Source: Lucinisca nassula (Eukaryota; Mollusca; Bivalvia; Lucinida; Lucinidae). From it: a stretch of 64,000 nucleotides of DNA. The position numbers and the translations under genes are program-made. The notes under the pieces were generated by a model, which was not told where the DNA came from, did not search any database, and saw only the letters and a list, made by a program, of their open reading frames with translations. The DNA lies in contig OY757026.1 in the NCBI GenBank assembly GCA_963580285.1, positions 66,527,396 to 66,591,395 of the forward strand, written 5' to 3'. Numbering within the stretch: the stretch's first letter is position 1; each line of letters starts with the position of its first letter. Shown one piece after another: positions 31,881 through 42,834 of this stretch.

Positions 31881-32213
31881 CCCATAAAATGCCAATAATG
31901 ACAATTGTCATCTGCTTTGCCATCTGCCAGTTACCTTAAAAGTAATTTTTTGACAGTGTGGATCCAAATCAGACTGCTCTTGTAGGAGCAGTCTGATTTG
32001 GGCACACACTGTTTGCCTGTAAGCAAAAATATTTTTTTAACAGTTTGCAAAAACATTCAGCAGAAGACATAAGCAGACACAATTTTCAGATGTAGTTTCT
32101 CTCGGCATCAGCAGCAGTCTGATCAGGGTCCACACCGTTTGCAAAAATATGCTTTTAAGGTAACCCGTAGACGGCAAACCAGACAACAATTGTGGTGATT
32201 GGCATTTTATAGG
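31881..32213. mobile_element. M3 MITE, near complete
   Basis: CCCATAAAATGCCAATAATG at the left and ATTGGCATTTTATAGG before TTAA at the right are inverse ends. The core is GACTGCTCTTGTAGGAGCAGTC, with a second GATCAGGGTCCACACCG near the right end. Confidence 0.78.
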
Positions 32214-32437
32214 TTAAGGGTTAAAACTGGTATCTGGAGATATGACATCTTTTACATCATGTACATGATGTGTCATCACTCTTGTAATAAATGTCACTCA
32301 GAACAGAGTTGTGATCATTGAGCAACACCACAACCACAAAATGTCACCACCCTATGTTTATACTACCATAATTACCCTAAACAATTTTCAGATACCTCAA
32401 CCCAGTCCTTAGATGACATACTCCAAGTACAATTTAA

Positions 32438-32644
32438 CCCTTATCTTGCTGAATATTCATTTAAGCCACACCCATGTCCGTCTATCAAGTCCAATCAAAT
32501 TACTTTATTTTATTTATTGCTTCAAATTCATAAACTTAATGCCAAACAGTGTAGATCCTGATCAGATGGCTTCTTCAGAAGCCATCTAATCTGGATCTAC
32601 ACTGTTTGCAATTATGGGGATTGTTGTGAACAGCAAGATAAGGG
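32438..32644. mobile_element. M1 MITE, complete
   Basis: TTAA at 32434-32437 and 32645-32648; perfect inverse CCCTTATCTTGCTG termini. Confidence 0.85.
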
Positions 32645-32681
32645 TTAATACCCAGTTTTGCATCCAAATAAAGCTTCAAGA

Positions 32682-32765
32682 TGAGTGGCTAACAGCGAAG
32701 AGCCCAATTAGACTCCGTCTTCTACGGCATCTCATCTGGGTTATCCCTGTTTGATCAGGCCTGCC
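32682..32765. repeat. Degenerate GATCAG-type core
   Basis: GAGCCCAATTAGACTCCG and CTACGGCATCTCATCTGGG form a decayed M2-like hairpin without recognisable ends. Confidence 0.45.
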
Positions 32766-32939
32766 TGTCCAGATACATATGGTAAATGGGTACATTGCAT
32801 TCCTACGTAGGCTACTTTAAAAGATAAACTGGGCCCAGGCCATGAAAAAGTAGTCTATTGTATATACGTGGTCACCTCACAAGTTATAGTGTTTGTTGCT
32901 GTTTTTTATTTGTCCCTTCAAGACAAATATCAAGCTGAT

Positions 32940-33234
32940 ATAGCCGGCCTCGGTATCTCAGTCGGATGCGCGTCTGGCTGGTGATCAGAAGGATGCGGGT
33001 TTGATACCTACTGGGGTCGGCAACATTCCTTCGTGGAGATTAATCATGAAATCTTTTCTAGTCATTCTCTGCCTTCCACTGATTCAAGAAGGGCAGTTGT
33101 CAGTTTCTGGCGAAAGACAGTGCACTGTACTGGTAAACTGCTTAAGTATAAGCCTGCCCAGTAAAAGTGTTGAAAGGTAAAATGACCAGCTCAAAAATGA
33201 CCTAAAATAGTATTGACCAATACAAACAAAACAA
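32940..33234 (+). mobile_element. SINE-C, full length with TSD
   Basis: ATCAAGCTGAT flanks it (32929-32939, 33235-33245). The head carries TATCTCAGTCGGATGCG (box A) and a box-B-like GGTTTGATACC. The body has GAAGGGCAGTTGTCAG and the tail ends ACAAACAAAAC. This is the reference copy for the family. Confidence 0.88.
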
Positions 33235-33451
33235 ATCAAGCTGATTTAATTTATCAGACAGGGCTGAAAACTGGAGAACCTAAAGAAAAGCAGTCTACAA
33301 CTTCCCCTGCTTGAGTGTGTTTTTGGCATGTGACAGGGGCAAGGCTTGAACGAGGCATAACCAATATTCAACCTATAAAAATGCCAGTCATGACAGTTGT
33401 CATCTGTTTTGTCATCTGGCAGTTACTTTAAAAGTGATAAAATAATTTTAA

Positions 33452-35052
33452 CTAGAAATGTGTCAATACAACACAAATGCCCCCGCCCAGGGATCTACCT
33501 CACCCCCACCCCCATCACCTTAAGGTCATGCGGCAGGGGCGGGGTTATGGCTGAATGAAACTTCTGACATGTATCTATCATCATTCCAAATATGTAGCAA
33601 ATCCATCACATGGTTCAAGAAATATGAGCTCTCAAAAAATATAATATAAACTAGAGCGCGATGACAAAGTTTTTCTAAAAATAGCCATAGTGACCTTGAC
33701 CTTGAAAGTCGAAAAGTCTCTAGATATTGTCATAAGGAACATTTGTGTTTAGTTATATTGAAATCGGTGAAGAAATCTAAGAGCTAGAGGGATGACAAAG
33801 TTTTTCTAAAAATAGCCACAGTGACCTTGACCTTGAAAGTGGAACTCGCTCGAGATATTGTCATAAGGAACATTTGTGTGAAGTTATGTTGAAATAAGTC
33901 AAGAAATGTAACCGCTAGAGCGATGACAAGGTTTTTCTAAAAATAGCCATAGTGACCTTGACCATGAAAGTCAAAATAGCTCGAGATATTGTCATAAGGA
34001 ACATTAGTGTGAAGTTATATTGAAATTGGTGAAGAAATGTAGGCGCTAGAGCGATGACAAAGTTTTTCTAAAAATAGCCACAGTGACCTTGACCTTGAGG
34101 TGATGACCTTGAAAGTCGAACTCACTCAAGATATTGTCATAAGCAACATTTGTGTGAAGTTATATTGAAATCAGTGAAGAAATGTAGGCGCTAGAGCAAT
34201 GACAAAGTTTTTCTAAAAATAGCCACTGTGACCTTGACCTTGAGGCCATGAACTTAAAAGTCGAACTTGCAAGAGATATTTTTATAAGAAACATTTGTGT
34301 GAATTTATATTGAAATTGGTGGTACAAATACCTTAACCAAAGTCTTAAACATTAAAAATTTTCTAATTCTGTGACCTTGACCTTAAGGTCATGGGTATGG
34401 GTGGGGGTATTGCTGAATAAACCATTGGACCTATATGTATCATCATAGTAAATATAAACCAAATCCATTGTATGGTTATGAAAATATGAGCTCAAGTTCT
34501 ACCTGGTACAAATACCTTAACCTGGGTGTTAAACATTAAACATTTCGAAGTCCACGACCTTGACCTTGAGGTCATGGGTATGGGTGGAGGTATTGCTGAA
34601 TAAAACTTTGGACCTATATCTATCATCATACTAAATATAAACCAAATACATTGTATGGTTTTGAAAATATGATCTCAAGTTCTACGTGGTACAAATACCT
34701 TAACCTGGGTCTTAAACATTAGAAATTTCTAAGTTTGTGACCTTGACCTTGAGGTTATGGGTATGGGTGGGGGTATTGCTGAATAAAACTTTGGACCTAT
34801 ATCTATCATCATACTAAATATAAACCAAATCTATTGTATGGTTTGGAAAATATGAGCTCAAGTTCTACCTTGTCCAAAAACCTTAACCTGAGTCTAACAG
34901 GATTACGTACGTACGTATGTACGTACGTACGTACACAGTTTCGTACAGAAGGACGTACATTCGGACACCCGTACGCACGTACATACGTACCCACGTACGG
35001 AAAACCGAAAAACTATATGCCCCTGGCATCATCCGATGCGGGGGGCATAAAA
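33452..35052. mobile_element. Tandem-unit element, ATGCCCC ends
   Basis: It begins CTAGAAATGTGTC with AAATGCCCCCGCC and ends CTATATGCCCCTGGC...GCGGGGGGCATAA, a 3' hairpin. Inside are five 131-bp units (GATGACAAAGTTTTTC at 33660, 33791, 33922, 34053, 34198). Three to four units of about 184 bp follow (GGTACAAATACC at 34321, 34505, 34688), then an ACGT-rich tract at 34903-35000. There is no coding frame. A Helitron/Helentron-derived origin is possible but unproven. Confidence 0.6.
34903..35000. repeat. ACGT-rich simple repeat
   Basis: Runs of the self-complementary ACGTACGT, decaying rightward to GTACGCACGTACATACGTAC. Confidence 0.85.
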
Positions 35053-35111
35053 AGTTTGCAAGAAGATTCCGCAGACGACATTTTCGGATGTAGTTTTTGT
35101 CTGGGGCTTAA

Positions 35112-35320
35112 CCCATTTTGTACCGGAAATCCCAAAACAGAATTTCCGGAAATCCCAAAACGGGAAACTGGCAAACAGTGCAGGTACAGATCAGATGCCT
35201 AAGAACGTGGCTTCTGTCTGCTTCAGCACCAACACTGTTTGCAAGAAGTTCAGCCACTTTCTAAATAAAATTTGAAGAAAACACAACCTGACACCCCTAA
35301 ATTTTAAAATGGACTCCTAC
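35112..35320. mobile_element. M2 MITE, right end lost
   Basis: TTAA (35108-35111) and CCCATTTTGTACCGG start it; it breaks off in GGACTCCT at the next element. Confidence 0.65.
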
Positions 35321-35321
35321 T

Positions 35322-36512
35322 TAACTAGAGAAAGTGCCCAGTGGGGCTTGTATACCCCCAGCCAGTGCCATCCCCTTTTAGTGGAAATGACAATTTGTCT
35401 TAAGCATTGACCCTTTCCATATAACAATTTAGTCCACTGAGAATAACTATTGCATTTCAACAACAAGGAGTATAATGAAAGCAGTTATTACAAAACTTGG
35501 ACGTAATAAAAATGCCTAAGTCTTAATTATTGACCCCTAGCCCCACCCAGGAGAATGACTCAGAAGCTTAGCTATTCCATATGAAAGTTAATACTACAGC
35601 TATATTCTGTACCATGTATGAAGAGAATCTAACATGAGGTTACAGAGATATGAGCAATCAAAAAGGTTTCACACAAAACTTTGACGTAAAAATTGACAAA
35701 TGGACAGACAGCCCACCCAGGGGCTTGACCCAGGGGCTTAAATATTCCATATGAAAGGTAATGCAATAGAGATATCTTTTACCAAATGTGAAGAGAATCT
35801 AACATATGATTACAGAGATATAAGCAATCAAAAAGGTTTAACACAAAACTTTGATGTCAAAGTTTACAAACAGGCGGACAGCTCACCCAGGGGCTTGACT
35901 CAGGGGCTTAGCTATTCTATATGAAAGGTAATGCTATAGAGATATTAAGAGAATCTACCATGTTGTTACAGAGATATGAGCAATCAAAAAGGTTTAACAC
36001 AAAACACTGACGTAAATGTTGATGAAGGGACCGACGGACTGACGGATGGACAGCCCACCTAGGGGCTTGACCCCCCGAGCTTAGATATTCCAAATGCAAG
36101 GAAATGCTATAGAGATATCCTGTACCAAATATAAAGAGAATCCAACATGTGGTGACAGAGATATGAGCAATCAAATAAGTTTAACACAAAACTTTGACGT
36201 AAAAGTTGACCAACGGACGGACAGCCCACCTAGGGGCTTGACCCAGGGGCTTCGATATTCCATATGAAAGGTAATGCTATAGAGATATCCTTTACCAAAC
36301 ATGAAGAGAATCTAACATGTGGTTATAGAGATATCAGCAATGAAAAAGGTTTAACACAAAACTTTGATGTAAAAGTAGATAAAGACAGATGAACTGACAG
36401 ACAGCCCTCCCAGGGGCTTGACCCAGGGGCTTAGATATTCCATATGAAAGGTAACGCTATAGAGATATCCTTTACCAAACATGAAGAGAATCTAACATGT
36501 GGTTACGGGGGC
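35322..36512. mobile_element. Tandem-unit element, 170-bp units
   Basis: It begins AACTAGAGAAAGTGCCCAG with TATACCCCCAGCC. Six units follow with GAAAGGTAATGCTATAGAG at about 35578, 35748, 35918, 36089, 36260 and 36440. Each has CCCAGGGGCTTGACCCAGG. The right end is cut off by a SINE-C. Confidence 0.65.
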
Positions 36513-36525
36513 CGTGGCTTATACA

Positions 36526-36724
36526 TGTATGTAAGCTGTTAACATTCTTTCACAAGAAACTGACAACCGCCCTTCTTGAATCAGCAGAAGGGTGAGAATG
36601 ACAGAAGCAAGCACTTCATGATCAATTTACATCTCCACAAAATGTATGTTGCCAACCAGGCAGGTGTCAAACCCGCAACTTCCTAATTAGGGTCACAATC
36701 ACATGATCCAACTGAGCTACATAT
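36526..36724 (-). mobile_element. SINE-C copy, tail truncated
   Basis: Antisense GAAACTGACAACCGCCC, CATCTCCACAAAATGTATG and the head inverse ending ATCCAACTGAGCTAC. Confidence 0.7.
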
Positions 36725-36774
36725 ACCAAGGGAGACTGATGGGGTACTTTTTAATCAATATAATTATATTATGC

Positions 36775-37772
36775 CCACAATCGCAAAAACAACTAGATCT
36801 GCAGTCGATGGTAAACCATCGCAAATACCCGCTTTTTCTATTAATAACACTAATGAATATGTATTAGCCAGCCAAAACTACATGTACATGTAAGTTAAAA
36901 AAAGTTGCAAAGAACATTCTAACTGATAAACAAAGTTTCAGAAGTGTAACTCTTATAGTTTAGAAGATATGGCAAAGTCATACTTTTTGACCTTTGACCT
37001 TGGGGTTATGTTGAGGTCCACCTAAAGTATCCAAATTTATTCTATATTCCAACAGCCATCCAATAACCAAGTTTCAGAAGTGTAACTCCAATAGTTTAGA
37101 ATATATGGCAAAGTCATACTTTTTGACCTTTGACCTTGGGGTCGAGGTCACACCAAAAGTAGCCCAACATATTCTATATTCCAAGGGCCATCCAATAAGC
37201 AAAGTTTCAGAAGTGTAACTCCAATAGTTTAGGAGATATGGCAAATCATAAGTTTTGACCTTTGACCTTGGGGTCATGTTGAGGTCAAGGTCACACCAAA
37301 AGTATCCAAATTTATTCTATATGCCAATGGCCATCAAATAACCAAAGTTTCAGAAGTGTAACTCTAATAGTTTAGAAGATATGGCAAAATCATACTTTTT
37401 GACCTTTGACCTTGGGGTCAAGGTCACACCAAAAGTAACCTGACATATTCTATATTCCAAGGACCATCCAATAAGCAAAGTTTCAGAAGTGTAACTCCAA
37501 TAGTTTAGGAGATATGGCAAATCATAATTTTTGACCTTTGACCTTGGGGTCATGTTGAGGTCAAGGTCACAAAAAAGTTGCCCACTGCCATCTACATTCC
37601 ATGTACTATCCACATGCAAAGTTTCAAAAGTGTAACTTTAGTGGTTGCAGAGGAGATCCAATCACTAGAAACGTGACGGACGGACAGACGGACGGCCAGA
37701 CGGACTGACGCCGATGTGAACTGTGGTACGAAAACAATATACCCGATTTTTCTTCGAAAAAGCTGGTATAAA
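36775..37772. mobile_element. Tandem-unit element with DR1 motifs
   Basis: It begins AACTAGATCTGCAG with AAATACCCGCTTTTTC and ends ATATACCCGATTTTTCTTCG. Five to six units of about 130-145 bp (GTTTCAGAAGTGTAACTC) each carry TGACCTTTGACCTTGG. A GGACGGACAGACGGAC tract precedes the 3' end. This is the same general build as 33452-35052. Confidence 0.65.
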
Positions 37773-37879
37773 AACAGGTCGGCTGAATTGTGGAGTGACT
37801 GAAGCAGTTCTAATGCATACTCACAAACTATATTTTTGCTAAAATAACAATAACATACATTTACATGTATAATATTTAA

Positions 37880-38259
37880 CCCTTATCTTGCTGAATATTC
37901 ATTTACATGTAAGCCACACCCATTAAATCTGTCTATCAAACAATCAAAATACATGATGTAATTTATTCCTTCAAAATCATACACTGAATGCCAAACAGTG
38001 TAGATCCTGATCAGATGGCTTCTTCAGAAGCCATCTGATCTGGATCTACACTGTTTGCAAGGGGTTGCCGGGGTGTAAAATTCCACTCGCCCGCTTGCAT
38101 TTGCGAGTAAGTTTTAAGGCAGGGCGAGTAAGGTTTTCAAAACACCTTAATTTTGCTTCATTTTTAGCACCTAAATGAAAAGTTTAGACGATAAGGGCGA
38201 GTAAGTTTGAGGGAAATTTTACACCTCTGGAACCGTTGTGGTGAACAGCAAGATAAGGG
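37880..38259. mobile_element. M1 MITE with nested MITE
   Basis: TTAA at 37876-37879 and 38260-38263. The right arm is interrupted after GCAAGGGGTTG by the element at 38068-38230. Confidence 0.8.
38068..38230. mobile_element. Nested MITE, GGTGTAAAATT ends
   Basis: CCGGGGTGTAAAATT and AATTTTACACCTCTGG are near-inverse. GCGAGTAAG occurs three times inside, with CTCGCCC at the left. Target-site duplication is unclear (GTTG at most). Confidence 0.7.
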
Positions 38260-38263
38260 TTAA

Positions 38264-38556
38264 ACTGTGGTGCTGTTTAAATACAAGAATGGATTCTGAG
38301 ACAGAAAGACTACAATAACTTCACCATATCTCTATCCACATCCTAATACGGCAACTCGTTTATTCATTTGTTTAAATCAAGAATGTATTATCTTGATAAT
38401 GCATTGTATGGTTAAACTGGCAACAGACTACAATTCAAGAATGCTGTTGTTTTGTTTTACTCAAAGCCCATCTGAGAACAAAGCACTGCATTAAGTTTGT
38501 CAATGCACCCTGATGAGCAAATAAAAATTGTCAGAATTTAAGTGAATGTCAACAGT
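38264..38556. other. No feature recognised
   Basis: Apparently unique, AT-rich sequence. Confidence 0.4.
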
Positions 38557-39070
38557 ATTAAGGTCATTTTGGAGACGCTCTTTCCGATTTGTTGGGAATT
38601 TTACCCAACATTCAGAGGTGAAATGATATGATACTTGAAATGCCATCTCAAGCCCTGCATGCCACTTAAATAATCTGCTAGGGTTTAAGGAGCAGTGATG
38701 GTTCCACGCAGAGCTGAATCCGCCCGCACACTAGTACTGGTAAACGGCTTAGAGGATCTAAGCCTGTTCAGGAACCGCGGTGCGAGGTGGACCATCCATA
38801 CTAATACACCCTATTGGTTTCATTGGGCGACAGGGCTTGAGATGTCATTTCATCTCAATGTCGGGTAAAAGTCCCACAAAATTGGAAGAAACGTCTCCAA
38901 AATGACCTTTACAGTGTTGACGGGGACGTTAAACCTCAAATCAACCAACCAACTGACTTGCACTTCTTTCCTTGGTAACCAGTATGCATGTTTGGTTGGT
39001 TTCAGCTCTGCAACATCCAGCCCAATCTACATGTAGTTCTCCAAACCCTGATTACCGTAATTGGGGCATA
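38557..39070 (-). mobile_element. Old SINE-B split by a sense SINE-B
   Basis: Old antisense fragments at 38567-38690 and about 38960-39060 surround a younger sense copy (38692-38948: TTCCACGCAGAGCTGAATCC to GACGTTAAACCTCAAATC). Confidence 0.7.
38692..38948 (+). mobile_element. SINE-B (inner), sense
   Basis: Well conserved from the CGCAGAGCTGAATCC region to the AAATCAACCAACC tail; the first 40 bp are missing. Confidence 0.8.
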
Positions 39071-39225
39071 CAGGCAATGGTAAAAACTAATGTACCAGGG
39101 AAATCATCAATTTACTCTAACAGTGATCTAAACCTAAATTGTGAGTGTTCACAGGACCATGAGATATAGGCCAAGGCCCACTGTTTTCAGCTGTCCTTCC
39201 CCAGCTGTACACCAAGCACCATTAA

Positions 39226-39435
39226 CCCACTGTTTACTAGTGGCCTCTTCCATTGCTATATATTGGACAAGCCCATTTGTCAAATAAGGGGTAGTAGGGC
39301 TATTTTTTCATTTTTATTCTATTTTTGATGGAAAATTCTGTTAGCAAACAGTGCAGGCCCTGATCCGATGCCGCATTCTGCAGCATCTGATCTGGGTCTG
39401 CCCTGTTTGCCAAGTTACCCCTATAGGGGTTTCCC
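39226..39435. mobile_element. M2b MITE
   Basis: TTAA (39222-39225), CCCACTGTTTACTAGTGGCC start, core CCTGATCCGATGCCGC...CTGATCTGGG, ending near CTATAGGGGTTTCCC without a terminal TTAA. Confidence 0.7.
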
Positions 39436-39614
39436 ACATGCTCAAATCAATCAAATCCAAATAATCTATCCCATATAAAGTATAAACATTTTAAACACAG
39501 TAGCTGAATCTAGTGAAATCTGTATTTTTAAAGAAACGAATATGTTAGCAGCTTTGAACAAATGGCCCTGAGTTTTACACAGGGCAAAAACTGCATATGT
39601 TTGCCTCCATATAA

Positions 39615-39765
39615 CCCTTATCCTGCTGAATGTACCAGCTATTAGCCAATCAGATCACTGGATATATTGAAATTCACAAACTGCACAACAAACAGTGTAG
39701 CTCCTTATCAGACGACTTCATCTGGTTCTATGTTGTTTGCAAAGGTATACGTGGTTGTCATGATA
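39615..39765. mobile_element. M1 MITE, degenerate
   Basis: CCCTTATCCTGCTGAATG start; core shortened (CTTATCAGACGACTTCATCTGG); right end lost. Confidence 0.55.
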
Positions 39766-39780
39766 ATAAAATCAATTTAA

Positions 39781-39976
39781 CTCATAAAATGCCAATCAAG
39801 ACAATTGTCGTCTGCTTTGCCATCTGCCGGCTACTTTTATAAGTATTTTTTTGCTAACAGTTCCTGTAGGAGCAGTCTGATCTAGGCCCACACTGTTTGC
39901 CTGTATGCAAAAATATTTTTAAAAAGTTTGCAAAAAAATCAGCAGACAACATAAGCAGACAACATTTTTAGATGCA
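39781..39976. mobile_element. M3 MITE, left part
   Basis: TTAA (39777-39780), CTCATAAAATGCCAATC, single core arm AGGAGCAGTCTGATC, and the M3 tail GCAGACAACATTTTTAG. Confidence 0.6.
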
Positions 39977-40062
39977 GGGCCTGGCAAATCCATTGCCCAG
40001 CTGCCCGGGGCAAGTCTGAATTTTGGCTGGGCAAGTGATCTTATAAGCCCACGCCCAATCTA
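39977..40062. repeat. CAGGGCCTGGCAAATCC hairpin end
   Basis: CATTGCCCAGCTGCCC and GGCTGGGCAAGTG form an internal inverted repeat. CAGGG resembles hAT ends, but the matching right end is not found. Confidence 0.4.
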
Positions 40063-40225
40063 TTTTTGGAAAGAAAATGCACATATGCACACTTAACCAA
40101 CCTGAATCCAACAATTTCATATTGAGTTTTGGTGCATTTTGTATAAGCGAGCCCCTCTGTTGTAATTCAAATTGACAAATGTGTCCTTATCAAGTGTGAG
40201 CTTATTCGGTAGATTTTTTCACAAT

Positions 40226-40396
40226 TCTTGTATTCACCTTGTTTGCATTATCTGCTGGTTCCTAGTCTGAAGGTTATCAGTGTTGGAAAAACAGGCACCC
40301 AGACCCCCCTGACCTTGAAAGGTCAGGGGTGTCTGGTTACCTGTTTTTCCAGTATTGACAATGTGTAAGCTGGGAGCCAGCAAATAATGCAAATAT
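40226..40396. repeat. Long imperfect hairpin, 80-bp arms
   Basis: TTTGCATTATCTGCTGG, GTTGGAAAAACAGG and CAGACCCCCCTGACCTT on the left are mirrored on the right by AAGGTCAGGGGTGTCTG, CCTGTTTTTCCAG and CCAGCAAATAATGCAAA. The loop is only a few bases. Confidence 0.85.
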
Positions 40397-40634
40397 GGTG
40401 AATGATTTTGAAAAAAATAATTAAGCACACTGTGCGATAAATAGGTTAAATATGGTATATTTTTCTAAACTGTTAATGAACAAATATTGTTGCTTCATAT
40501 AAAGCCATATGACTTCATTGATATTTAAAGCAAAACAAACCCTTAGTCTCAAGTCTCTGCAGTGCAGTTTTAAATGCTTCATAACACCCTTAACCCACTG
40601 TATGCTAGTGGACTCTTCCATTGCTATACGTTGG

Positions 40635-40897
40635 CCCCCGCCCATAGGGGCTTGAAGAAATATATGGGCTGCATGATGCTTCCACGCAGAGCTGAATCCG
40701 GTCCGCACACTAGTACTGGTAAACCGCTTAGAGGATCTAAGCCTGTTCAGGAACTGCGGTGCGAGGCGGACCGTCCATGCTAATAAACCCTATTGGTGTC
40801 ATTGGACGACAGGGCTTGGAAAAATTGGAAGTAACGTCTCCAAAATGACCTTTACAGTGTTGACGGGGATGTTAAACCTCAAATCAAACAAACAAAA
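40635..40897 (+). mobile_element. SINE-B with 16-bp TSD
   Basis: CATTGCTATACGTTGG (40619-40634) and CATTGCTATACGCTGG (40898-40913) flank it, with one mismatch. A segment between CGACAGGGCTTG and AAAAATTGGAAG is deleted. Confidence 0.88.
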
Positions 40898-41035
40898 CAT
40901 TGCTATACGCTGGACAAGTCCATTTGTCATATGGGGTGGCTAAGGCCAATTTTTCATTTTTATTCTATTTTAGACGGAAAATTCTGTCGGTAAATAGTCC
41001 AGGCCCTGACCAGATGCTGCGTTTTGCAGCATCTG

Positions 41036-41336
41036 TTTGTTTGTTTGATTTGAGGTTTAACGTCCCCGTCAACACTGTAAAGGTCATTTTGGAGACGTTG
41101 CTTCCAATTTTGTGGGACTTTTACCCGACATTGAGATGAAATGACATCTCAAGCCCTGTCGCCCAATTAAACCATTAGGGTTTATTAGCATGGACGGTCC
41201 GCCTCGCACCGCGGTTCCTGGACAGGCTTAGATCCTCTAAGCGGTTTACCAATACTAGTGTGCGAGCCGGATTCAGCTCTGCGTGGAAGCATCATGCAGC
41301 CCATATATTTCTTCAAGCCCCTATGGGCGGGGGCCA
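41036..41336 (-). mobile_element. SINE-B with 14-bp TSD
   Basis: TTTTGCAGCATCTG flanks it exactly (41022-41035, 41337-41350). Full length and close to consensus. Confidence 0.92.
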
Positions 41337-41506
41337 TTTTGCAGCATCTGATCTGGGCCTACACTGTTTGCCAAGATACCCACAAATGTATGCATACAAT
41401 GGGTGAAATTATTATATAAAACACACCTCTGACATAGCTTGACTGACAGTTCAGACAGGTTTGTTGTACTTTCGAAAGAAGTGGATATCTACCTTCAGGG
41501 GAAGCA

Positions 41507-41806
41507 TAGCCCGACCATCGGGGCTTGAAGAAATGTATGGGCTGCATGAGGCTTCCACGCAGAGCTAAATCCAACACGCACGCGAGTACTGGTAAACCGC
41601 TGACAAGGATCTAAGCCTGCCCAGGCAAAGCTTTGCGAGTCGGACCGTCCATGCTTATAAACCCTATTGGTTTCATTGGGCCACAGGGCTTGAGATGTCA
41701 TTTCATCTCATCGTCAGGTAAAAGTCCCACAAAATTGGAAGCAACATCTCTAAAATGACCTTTACAGTGTTGACGGGGACGTTAAACCTCAAATCAAACA
41801 AACAAA
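41507..41806 (+). mobile_element. SINE-B with 12-bp TSD in M8
   Basis: TCAGGGGAAGCA flanks it (41495-41506, 41807-41818). The host sequence (CCTTCAGGGGAAGC, then GGGTCTACTCTTCAAG) is an M8 remnant. Confidence 0.88.
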
Positions 41807-41949
41807 TCAGGGGAAGCAATTCGCTCTAAAAAAAAACAAGGGTCTACTCTTCAAGAAAAGAATTTGCTCCTATAACAGATGACAATCTATCTTTTACATA
41901 GCACATTGAAGCAAAGCATCCCCTGCCCATTATAGAGCTTTGAGAAATT

Positions 41950-42255
41950 CATTTACCTGCATGGTGCTTTGACCCAATCAGAGTCCTGGTAAATCGCTTA
42001 AAAGTTCTAAGCCTGCACAAGAAAGTGGTGCGAGTCGGACTGGTCCATAAACCCTAGCAGTTTTTTGAGGAGTGGCAGGGCCTGAGATGTCATTTCCTCT
42101 CAATATCGGGTAAAAGTCTCGCAAAATCAGGAGCAACATCTCCAAAAAATGACCCAAGTTGTGTTTGTTTTGTTTGATTTGAGATTTAACATCCCCGTCA
42201 ATACCACTAAGCGATTTACCGGTACTCATGTGAGGTTTTTTTCAGCTCTGCATGA
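41950..42255 (+). mobile_element. SINE-B pair, head to head
   Basis: A diverged sense copy (41950-42153) runs into an antisense tail start (TTTGTTTTGTTTGATTTGAG, 42159) with a truncated body ending CAGCTCTGCATGAAAG. Confidence 0.6.
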
Positions 42256-42422
42256 AAGCGGACCTGAATTATGTTGGTGAGGATGCAAAAATCAAACCAA
42301 CGTCAAAGCAGCAATTAAGGATAGTGCCACCATAAATAACCTGCAATGTGTTGGTGGTTAAACTATATTGGTTTATAATATGTGGAAAATTAAAGGAAAG
42401 ATTCTACAGAGCCTCCTGGCTG

Positions 42423-42834
42423 TTTTCTAAAAGTTCAGTCATTTTCCAATGGTCCCTGCCCATCGGGGCTTGAAGAAATACATGGGCTGCATGATGCTTC
42501 CATGCAGAGCTGAATCTGACCCGCACACGAGTACTGGTAAACCGCTGACAAGGATCTAAGCCTGCCCAGGCAAAGCGGTGCGCACGAGTCGGACCGTCCA
42601 TGCTTATACACCCTATTGGTTTCATTGGGCAACAGGGCTTGAGACGTCATTTCAACATCTCCAAAATGACCTTTACAGTGTTGACGGGGATGTTAAACCT
42701 CAAATCTTACAAATCAAACAAACAAAAACCATTTTCCAAATAAATTTTGATGAAAACACAAGCTGACACCCCCAAATTTTGAATCAGACTCCTGCTATTA
42801 TATACAAGGAAGATTCCATTTGGTACAAAAATGG
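42423..42834. mobile_element. M2 MITE right half with SINE-B
   Basis: TTCTAAAAGTTCAGTC and AAATAAATTTTGATGAAAAC to TGGTACAAAAATGG before TTAA (42835-42838), interrupted by a SINE-B. Confidence 0.75.
42450..42729 (+). mobile_element. SINE-B with 10-bp TSD
   Basis: CATTTTCCAA flanks it (42440-42449, 42730-42739). The stretch between GAGACGTCATTTC and AACATCTCC is deleted. Confidence 0.85.

Larger units (their letters stand above)
33355..35107. mobile_element. M3 MITE split by a tandem-unit element
   Basis: Left half AACCTATAAAAATGCCAGTC to GATAAAATAATTTTA; right half AAAAGTTTGCAAGAAGATTC and TTTTCGGATGTAGTTTTTG. The element at 33452-35052 lies between. Confidence 0.6.
40594..41385. mobile_element. 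M2b MITE carrying two SINE-B copies
   Basis: TTAA (40590-40593) and CCCACTGTATGCTAGTGG start it. The arm and core are split at 40635-40897 and 41036-41336 by SINE-B copies in opposite orientation. Without them the element is about 230 bp. Confidence 0.8.
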
